Positions 55,912 through 64,000 of a stretch of DNA of 64,000 nucleotides are shown in pieces (the stretch's first letter is position 1; every line of letters begins with the position of its first letter). The notes under the pieces were generated by a model that saw only the letters and a program-made list of their open reading frames with translations, ran no database searches and was not told the DNA's origin. Source of the DNA: Fomes fomentarius (taxonomy: Eukaryota > Basidiomycota > Agaricomycetes > Polyporales > Polyporaceae); contig JABYQN010000014.1 of NCBI GenBank assembly GCA_022606135.1, positions 186,001-250,000 of the forward strand, given 5' to 3'. The position numbers were made by a program, and so were the translations under genes.

Positions 55912-58900
55912 TTAATGTTCGTGCTTCTTCGACAGTCTCGACAACATCCACCTCGCCGCGCTATACTCCGCGTCCTCGTCGCTCGAGTCCTCCCACACAT
56001 CCCGCGCCCCGTTCTCCTCGATGCGCGTGCCCCACCCGCGCGGCACCAAGCTCCCGCCCCCGGGCGACGCCCACGGCGCGTGCCGGTTCTGGCCGGCATC
56101 ATCCTCATCCGTGTCCTCGATTGCAGGAGGCGTCGCAGAGAACGTCGGCGGAAGGGACATCCGGACGCTCTTCCGGCGCTTGGGCGGCTGGTCCCCATTC
56201 GTACTAGCGTTGAGGATCGTCGAGCTTGTCGAGTGCGATACCTCGCTCCCCTCTGCGACGTGTGTTTCTGGGGATGGCGCGTGGGTGACGGGTGCTACGA
56301 CAGGAGGCGACGAGATGGTTAGAGCGTCGGGCGTCGGAGGTTCAGAGTCAAGTTCTTCACGCCCGGTCTCGTATGAGGAAATGGACGAGATGTCACTCTC
56401 GCGGCGTTTCGACATGGACGGTCGTTCGGAGGGTCCTTGAGCGATGACTGGCGCTGACATAGAGACTAGCTGAGGAACAGCGATCGAAGCAGTCTTCGGC
56501 GAGCTCGACGGCGAGCCACCAACCCGCGTAGGCGGGTTCGGTGACGGTGTCCGACTTGAATTCCGCAACGCAGACCGGAGTGGCATCTTCACAGGAGTGG
56601 GCAGCGGCTTCGACGTATTGAGAGTAGGACTCGACGAACCCGCCGACGACTGCAATGGAAGCGACGGCGCCGAGGCCGACGCAGACATCAGCAACGAGTT
56701 CCGATAGTTGTTCTCTTCCGCATGCTGCCCGTTCGGGGTCTTCGGTCGTTCACGGCGCGTTGGTGTCGGAGACGCGCTCCGCGACGGCGAGCCGTTGGAG
56801 GGGCCCCGCACCATCACGACAGGAAGCTCGCTGATGCTATCGCGGAAGGCGATGTTGATTGGTCCAGGAGCCTTAGGGACGACGAGTAAACTGTCAGGAT
56901 CTTGTCTGAGCGCCGTCGCTTTGTTCATCCGCGAGAGCCCTTCGACGATGCTCATGAGACTCGGTTCGCCAGTCGTCAGTGTTAAACGGGTCGGAGTAGG
57001 CGTGTTGGACGTCGACACTGTGCGTTTATGGACAGAAGTCGAAGGCCCGGTTTTGGGCGGCGATGACGGAACATCGAGCGAAGCGGTTCGTTTGCGTGGC
57101 AGAGAATTCTGTCTTCCCGGAGTAGACTGAGTGACTACAGTCATTCGGGGTGGTGCGCTAGCCACGCTATTGATGGACTGCTTCGATATAGATGAGTTGC
57201 GAGACAACGAGGACGAGCCTTCCGCTGCGAAAACTGCATTGACGGCAGGAGACTTCTTCAAGCGACCAGTATTGGACGAACCCGCATTGCCGTTGGCTAC
57301 GCCGCCGCCGGCCAGTCTGAATGACCCGCCATAGCCATCGACAGTCGACCGTTTCGCCGCGCTCTTCTGGCTATTAGACTTCGCACGCGCTTTGCTGATC
57401 GACTCTGTGACGGTGTCGCTCGCGTACCCTTTCTCAGTGCCTGCGAGTTGACGCGTAGGTGGTTGGGGCTGCACGGAACTGCGCTTGGGCGATCTCTTCT
57501 TCAGCCGCGCCTCGCTGTCTTCTTTTCCTAACCTAGGCGAATTGAGCGAGACGGCTGAAGGAGGCGTCGAAGGACCAGCGTAGGACTGCGACACCTGTTC
57601 GTCATCAGAGCTGTCTCCGCCCCCGCCTCGTCGAGCCGCCGCAAGGTTCCTATCGATCCGCGTGTGCCACCCGTTCCGCGACTTTGACGGAGACCCGCTG
57701 GGCGAGCCTTCGGCCTCTTTGCGCGAACTTCCGACATGGAAGAGGGTAGCGAGACTGCCAAAGACCGACCCTGCACGGCCGCGTTTCTTCGTATTCGGGT
57801 CCCCGCGAAGCGACAACGACAACGACGTGGGAAGGTTGCTTTCGCTGGGAGAGGCCTTGGGACCTCGGACAGAGAACGAGATGTGTCGAGACGGAGGGGG
57901 GGATTGGGGAACGGGCTTGGCCTTCGGCTTACCCTTGGCGAAGCGCGGGTTCTCGTGGACTTCGACGGGGACGTCCTCGTCTTCTTCAGCACTGCTACCC
58001 GGCTCTTCGATTATGGTAGGATGAGAAGTGCCATTGGGCACCGCATATTCAGAGATAGAGTGTGCCGGGGGTATCTGGAGGGTATACGGCTTTGGCGGGG
58101 TAGGAATACCGGGAGTAGGGGATGATGAACGCCATGTGGATTCCATGGCAGCAGGAGTAGCAGCTGCGTGTCCAATTTGCGATGCGGACTGTGACGGAGC
58201 TATGGAAGACACATCAGATGGTGCTTTCTCGTAGTTGGGAAGGGGTTTCTGGTGCATATATGGGTGCATCGAAGGGCTCCCTATAATGGAGACATACTAG
58301 TTAGTTCATCCACGACCTTATCTCACTTCTAAACATATCCAACTGGAGTGTGCAGAGTCCTCCGATGCAACCATAGGTGCAATACTGTGAAGATGAAGGC
58401 AAAGTGAAACAGAAATACGACATACCATGACCGTTGGGCATGTCCAACGTCTCCAAAGCCCTGATGCCTTCCTTGCCCATCTCGCCCCACGCCCAGCCGC
58501 ACCCCACCATTGCCTTGCACCGCGCCTGCAGACCCGACCTGATCGTATGGGCGCGAAACGCATGCAGCTCCTGCTCCTTCGCGGCGAGATGCGCCTCGCA
58601 CGCCTGGAGCTCGGCCTGCGCAGTAGACATCTTCTGGCCGACCTGGACCTCGGGCTTGGTGACGCTCAACGACGAGCCCGAGGGCGAGCTGCCGATGATA
58701 GAGTCGCGGGAGGTGTGCTTCTGCTGCTTGGTCGCCTTGATGAGACGTGTCACCCTGCACAACGCACATATTCCCCGCCCTATGAACACCTCGGAGCGTG
58801 GAGAAAACCGGACGACTGCACTCACAGAATCTCCCTGTCCCGCATGATGTTCCCCAAGCTGTCCTCCATCGCCTTCAACGCCTTCAGCTGCTCCTGCCAC

Positions 58901-59130
58901 TGCTCCACCGCCGCCGCATAGTTGCGCAATGCGTCATCCGCGCCCGCCAGTGCCCCCGCTACGGCGATGATGACCTGCGAGGTCGGAGGCGCGGACGCCG
59001 CTGCATAGGCTGAGAACGACGCGAGAGACGCTTGCGAGTGGTCGAGGAGGATAGAGAGGTGTTTCGAGTAGTCCTTCTCGTGACTCAGAAGGTTGGTGAG
59101 CAGGCGCGAGTCCGCCGGCCGGTGTACCAT
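55912..59130 (-). CDS. BAR/IMD-like membrane-binding protein, ~1000 aa
   Basis: Exons 58826-59130, 58426-58754 and 55912-58280 join in frame to 1000 residues. The first ~210 residues are helical and look like a BAR/I-BAR-type dimer: LLTNLLSHEKDYSKHLSILL, VEQWQEQLKALKAMEDSLGN, AQAELQACEAHLAAKEQELH and GWAWGEMGKEGIRALE. Such domains bind and bend membranes. The remaining ~790 residues are Ser/Pro-rich and probably disordered, with many basic-Ser phosphorylation-type motifs, and short conserved islands (EPSLMSIVEGLSRMNKATAL, KMPLRSALRNSSRTPSP, DVWEDSSDEDAEYSAARWML). The layout resembles fungal Ivy1-like proteins, but I give no symbol. No defect was seen. Confidence 0.7.
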
Positions 59131-60240
59131 GCGTCTTCAGTGCACTGCGACAACCGCTGAGAATACGTTGTACTTATGTGGTCTCGGTAGATCTAGTTCA
59201 GCGTGTATGTGTGGATTTCTTGTTGCCCGCGCTTTGCAACTGTTAGTAACGTTGAGAGCTTCGCACGAAGTACTACGGTGATGGCCGTCGCTGCTATAAG
59301 AGCAGTCAAAGTTTGGACAGCTGTTCAAGCAAGATAGAACGTCATCAAGAACGTACCAGGACAACTTGGAAATAACAGAGACAGCGAGCGGGAGGTCTGA
59401 GGTATGAGGTGTGATTTGTTGGAGCAAACCTATTCAACGCCCGCAGCGCTTGACCAACCTTCGCCGGATTTGGCAGCACCAGCCTTCTTTTTACGAAACG
59501 AGACAACGCTTACGTTAGCGAATCGTACCGCTATGTAACCACGATGCACACTGAGATTCTTCCCATGTGATAAACCCTGATGAAGCTTCGAAGGTGAAAA
59601 GACTTTTTCATTACTATGATTTTACGGAACAGGAGCAATCCAGGCAGGACTAGTACTAGTCAGTTAGTATGCACAACAAACATGGCAACTAGCCGCGAAC
59701 CGCTGAAGCACATCAGGAGCCAGGTATGGGAGGGTGTCGCGTAACGTATCGTAGGGGCGTAAGGTGGAGAGGACGTTTGAGTATGGTTTACAAACATTTT
59801 ATACGGCGGGCGGATCGAAGAAGACGTGGGGGACGCGGAAGGGAGGAGAAGAGGGATGGAAGGAGGTAGGGGAAGGGAAGATGGCGGAGGATTTGGGGGG
59901 AATGTGGGATGCACTATGTCACAAATGAACCGACGTTCTAGAGGAGTGAGATATGCAAAAAATAGATGTAAGTATAAACAAGTAAAGTGGTTCCAGCAAA
60001 TAAGATGGAGAGGGTCGTGAGTGCGTACGTGCGACGACGCAGATAGCAATTAGCAGAGTAGCGGTGCGATGCTTCGCGACTCGCGCAAGCCAATGTCTTC
60101 AACCAAGAACAGTCCAGTTCTAGGGCCTGTCCGTGTTACAGTCCAACTCCCCGATGTTCATCGAGCCGGATTCCAGGATAGCCGAGAGCGAGAAATTGAG
60201 GACAGAGACAGAGGCAACACGCTAAGGGAACTCAGGAAGA
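59131..60240. other. Promoter of the BAR-like gene and 3' flank of the membrane-protein gene
   Basis: No gene. 59810-59900 is purine-rich (ggaagggaggagaagaggga-type), probably part of a 3' UTR or spacer. Confidence 0.45.
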
Positions 60241-63200
60241 CTACACGGGGTGCCAATCGACCCCGTGCGTATAATGCTCCATCGTGTCCCACGTCCTGCG
60301 GGTCTGGCCCGAGCTGCTCGTGGTGTCCTCCCTGCTCGTCGGCGCAGTGATGAACGACTGCGGCGCCGTGCTCAGATCCATATTACTCTCCCGCGCGGGA
60401 ACAGGAACGGCGAGCGAACTCCGGCCTTGCTCCTGCCCGGCGATAGGCACACCTTCGCGCTCCGTTTGGATGCTGAACTCAGACTGATGCTCTGACGGCG
60501 CCGTGCGTGACATCACCGACGGGGCGGTGTGTAGTTCATGCGACGAGCTGTTCGACGTCACGCCGTGTGCGTGTTCGCGGTCGGAGTCCGAGTCCGAGTC
60601 GTGAGGGCGAGCTGTGACGGGCACTTGCGTCTCAGACTCTGCGATGTCCGACATCTCGTGCATACCCTCCTCGGCCCGCCATTGCTCGCGCAACGGGTGG
60701 CCAAACGTATGGTTCTCAGGGCTGCTGAGCACAGCCTCCGACGACGTCGACGCGTAGGGCGAGTCCGCAAGACGCTGGAGTGAGTTCGTGCGAGAGCGCA
60801 CAAGGTCGATGGACGAGCGCGACGCGGCCCCGATGGACTGGATGAGCGACTGCGCACGGGACCGCGCGACCTCTGATATAGACGTGCCCGAGTCGGTGCG
60901 AGAGCGCGAGTTCGAGGTGGAGCGCGACCCGCCGGAATGCGAGCGCGACCCGTTCGAACGTCGGTGCGAGAGCCCGCTGGCGCGATGGCGGAGGTTCGCA
61001 AGGGACGCACGCGGACTCGGCGCGGCTGACAGCAGGCCGACGCTGTCCTGGCGTTCTGCTTCCTCGATCGAACCTTCAGCTTCAGGCACTTCCATGAGCG
61101 AGTGGTCGTCTTCTCCGTCAGACTCGAACGAGCCAATCGGGATGGGGCCGAAGCTCGTGGACGGGTCTGTCGCCATGCTCTCCGTGCGTGTCCTGGCGCG
61201 TGGCCTGCCACCTGGGAAAACGACAGGAGAGGGCGAGCCAGGGGACGGTGGTACTGCAGCCGGAACCGTTCCTGCTCTCGCTCTTCTCTGTCCCTGCTGA
61301 GCCTGGGGATGCCTGGGGGGCATGGGAATGATGCTGCCACTGAAGCTCGAGTGCATCGGGCTCACGTTAGAGCTGGTGTTCGACCGAGGTGAGTGGGAGT
61401 CCGCCGACTCGACGTTCCCGGTGGACTGGGTGGACCGCGAATGGCGCGTGGACCGCGACTGCGTAGAGCGAGTGTGCGTTGAGTAGGGCGTCGATTGCGT
61501 CTGTGGACTCATGTGCGACGCGGATGAAATGCTACCTCGAGGACGGCGGAACTGGAATGGGTAGCGCGACACAACAGGGCGACCCAAGCTAGACATCGAT
61601 CCCGAGGTGCGTCTCTCCGATGACGGTACTTCGCTCTCCTCTTCCTCGCCTTCTTCCTCTTCCTCTTCCTCTTCCTCTTCCTCTTCCTCACCCTCAACTT
61701 CTGCTTCTTCTTCGTCCTCCTCTTCGCCAGTGTGGGGTGCCTCCTCGCCTTCGATCGGAACCTCCTTCTCCTCGATGGCGGGCGACGGGGGGAACGGCAC
61801 AACATCCTCCGAAGAGACTTGAGCGCCATACCCAGTGAACGGGTACGGGAGTTTCATCAACGGGCCCGATGGATCTGCACCCTGCTTCTCTCGCTGCTGG
61901 ACAGCAGGGATCGGCGGGACGAGGTTCGACAGTTCCGCTGCGGGCTTCGCCTTCGTACCCGTCTCTGTATCAAGCTCGGGCGTATGCCTCGGGCTCTCAA
62001 ACAACTCGTCGGACAGTACACCACGACGGGCGGGGGACACGGCAGAGTGCAGGCCTACGGCCGCGAAGATTCGCTCGAGACCTTCAACAATCGGGACGGG
62101 TGCCTGCTGATCTTGCTCTTTGGCCCCCTTGCCCTCCGTTCGTACCTGTTTGGGCGTGGTACAGAAATCGTATGCGTCTTTCACTCGTAAGATCGTGCAC
62201 TCCTTCCAAGACCAGGGTAGCGTGTCGAAGTCCGAGACATTATCGTTAATGGCCGCCGCGGCTTTCTCAGCGTCCTCTTCCTCCCAGCGATACCGTGGTC
62301 CACAGAAACCGGCGCAGCCTTGTCCGCTGAGGATCCAGAGACCGATCCTGAGGGAGGATCGCGTCACAACACTGATTCAGCGACATATCAGATATTACGC
62401 ACCAGCTGATCAAGAGAACCAGGATCCGCCATGCTGTCCATGCAGCGTTGGCAATGAGCACACCGCGGGCATAGTCCGTCAGCGTTCCATCAGACACGCG
62501 GAAGAACGTCCCGTCTCTACGGCTGATGCCAGCATCTGCGAGCGCAACAGCGCCCGGTTCTGGAGAGGAGAATGCGAAGAGCAAAGCCATGCACAGTGCC
62601 GCACGCGGCATCAAGAGCGCAACCGTTGGAAGGTTCTGTGAGTAGAAGTAGAACGACTCAGCGAGGCCATCCACGAGACTCCCGTGGTCGCCAGCAAAAG
62701 CAGACAGCCGGATATAGTACATGAAACAGAAGTTCACGTAAGAAGTCATCGCGGCAAAGTTGAACGCCGAAGAGGAGAAGTAAATGGGTAGTATCAAGGG
62801 CCGCTCTAGAAAGGAGCAGAAGCTGAGCGACGAGTTTCAGAAAAGACTGTTATAGCAAGCACTCACTGACTCGCCACCGACGGACGAAAGAATAGATAAC
62901 CTCGTACACAACGAACACTATCACGATCCAAGCGAACCAACATGCGATGTATGCAGCTGCACCTAAAGCCCAGTTGCGACCAGAGCCCGGAACGCCTGGG
63001 GCCTCAGGATTGGGGTGTTTCGCGACCCTGTGGGTGAATTGAGCGTAGAACGCAAGAAGATTGAACCAGGTCCTGCTTACGTGAGGAGGATGAATACAGC
63101 GTTGAAGTCGAAGAAGGTTTGAAGAGGTATGTGTGTGAAGACGAAGAGAGGAAACAAATAGTACCAGAGGCGCATCTGCCATGACGGGTTCCGGAGCAGG

Positions 63201-63736
63201 TCGAGGTTGAGCGCAGTCGTCCGGAACTTCGGACGCGGGAGTTGTCCTTCACCAGCTGCTGACGCAGAGATCAAGGTCGGTGTCAGAGCGGCACTTGTCG
63301 CGCGCGACCAGGCTCGTGCATGGCCAGCCCCAGAGAACGCGCGCGACTGATCCGTGGGCTCTCGACGTGTACTCTTCTCCGCCTGGCTCTGAAGACTGAC
63401 GATGCGTACCGATCGCGGCGTGGGCTTCCTGCCCACTGTGACGGGCTCGGTACTGGGGCCTGCTTCGCTGAACATGCCAGCAACCGAGGACTGGATGGTG
63501 GAACGAGGAGCAGGACCAGGAGGACGCTTGGGGAGCCAGGACGGGTAGCCTTCTGAACTTGACGAGACGCCGAGGGGCGACTGGGGAGCAGACGACTGGC
63601 CTTCGGATAAGACCGATGGTCCGTGCGCGGGGTCTCTCGACTGGTCGGTTGTGTTACCCGCAGAACTTGGCCTCGAGGCGGACTTTGGCGACGGTGATCC
63701 CGACGTGGAAGGGTCGTACTGTTGTTGTCGTGACAT
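60241..63736 (-). CDS. Multi-pass membrane protein with long disordered C-terminus, 1108 aa
   Basis: Exons 63081-63736, 62867-63027, 62403-62805 and 60241-62347 join in frame (3327 nt). The N-terminal ~180 residues are Ser/Pro-rich. Five or so membrane segments follow: YYLFPLFVFTHIPLQTFFDF, AAAYIACWFAWIVIVFVVYE, SAFNFAAMTSYVNFCFMYYI, PTVALLMPRAALCMALLFAF and TAWRILVLLISWIGLWILSG. A conserved cytosolic block (CGPRYRWEEEDAEKA, then PWSWKECTILRVKDAYDFC) precedes ~600 disordered residues with a Glu-rich tract (~61640-61720), Ser/Arg repeats and SDSDSDRE. I do not recognise the family; it looks like a conserved basidiomycete membrane protein of unknown role. No frame break. Confidence 0.75.
61620..61730 (-). 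repeat. Coding Glu-rich microsatellite
   Basis: Runs of cttcct/cctctt on the plus strand encode a nearly pure Glu stretch on the minus strand within the membrane-protein gene. Length variation by slippage is likely. Confidence 0.75.
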
Positions 63737-64000
63737 GGGCGTGGATTAGAGTGGAAGAGAGCATGCAAGTCAGGAGATTAGCTAGACAGTCGAAGAGAGC
63801 CCGTAGAGATTAGATGCGGTTTCGCGCGTGAGGAGGAGGGAGGCAGCGTGAAGGGACACAGCACGATGAGCTGAACAGGGGCTCTTGGGTGCTAATACTG
63901 CTGCAGTTGTGCCGTGAACGCGAGGGCCTCGTGTTATGACGACGGGCAGCCTCGTGTTGAGCGAGCAGTGGGAGAGGACGCGCGAGGGAAATCGAAGGGG
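63737..64000. other. Upstream region of the membrane-protein gene
   Basis: Promoter side of the minus-strand gene; no TATA box or other gene recognised before the window ends. Confidence 0.4.

Noticed and set aside
57528..58125. Arg/Pro-rich frames on both strands within the BAR-like gene
   Set aside because: Shadows of the long disordered exon, which is continuous over 2.3 kb.
60558..61340. 260-codon minus-strand Arg/Ser-rich frame and several plus-strand frames in 60.2-62.2 kb
   Set aside because: They overlap the 2.1 kb last exon of the membrane-protein gene in other frames; the low-complexity, GC-rich coding DNA keeps all frames open.

Overview
This is a fungal nuclear window, almost certainly from an Agaricomycete basidiomycete. 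Genes carry many short GT-AG introns (about 45-125 nt). Runs of F-box/LRR genes and relics, HECT-like, integrase-core and OTT_1508-type deaminase-like families recur here, as is typical of these genomes. One end is euchromatic and the rest is repeat-rich. No prokaryotic signals (operons, ribosome binding sites) are present.

Layout. 1-475: 5' part of an SSU1/TehA-type transporter on the minus strand, running off the window. 1.2-3.6 kb: a truncated F-box gene followed by a ~1.9 kb duplicated segment holding a small secreted, GPI-anchored cysteine protein gene. 5343-14004: a complete Ty3/Gypsy chromovirus with 506-bp LTRs identical by eye and the 5-bp target duplication GTAGT. Its coding region nevertheless carries in-frame stops, and its primer-binding site is complementary to the predicted 5' end of its own RNA. 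15-19.3 kb: an F-box pseudogene with two in-frame TGAs, then a tandem pair of an unrecognised family (one broken, one intact).

19.3-34.3 kb is the most unusual part. A short-chain dehydrogenase gene is split: exon 1 lies at 34207-34258 and the remaining exons at 19.3-20.1 kb, on the same strand and in the right order. About 14 kb has been inserted between them. The insert has mirror-image palindromic satellite blocks at both ends and a degenerate terminal inverted repeat. It encodes an intact 551-aa DDE integrase-core protein (plus strand) and three multi-exon genes on the minus strand: a double-stranded-beta-helix protein resembling TET/JBP-like dioxygenases, a 375-aa protein with a possible Myb/SANT-like region, and a HECT-like protein with an HTC motif. 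It also contains a regular ~171-bp hairpin repeat array in direct and inverted orientation. I propose that it is a large cargo-carrying DNA transposon.

34.5-53.6 kb: F-box fragments, a deaminase-like gene, an intact 521-aa F-box protein, the second copy of the secreted-protein duplication, and two genes for repetitive Ser/Thr/Pro-rich surface or secreted proteins. 53.8-64 kb: ordinary genes, namely a third repetitive secreted protein, SUMO (100 aa, five exons), a ~1000-aa BAR/IMD-like protein and a 1108-aa multi-pass membrane protein. All exon joins were read by eye from splice consensus and frame continuity. Family names come from recalled motifs, not from a database search.
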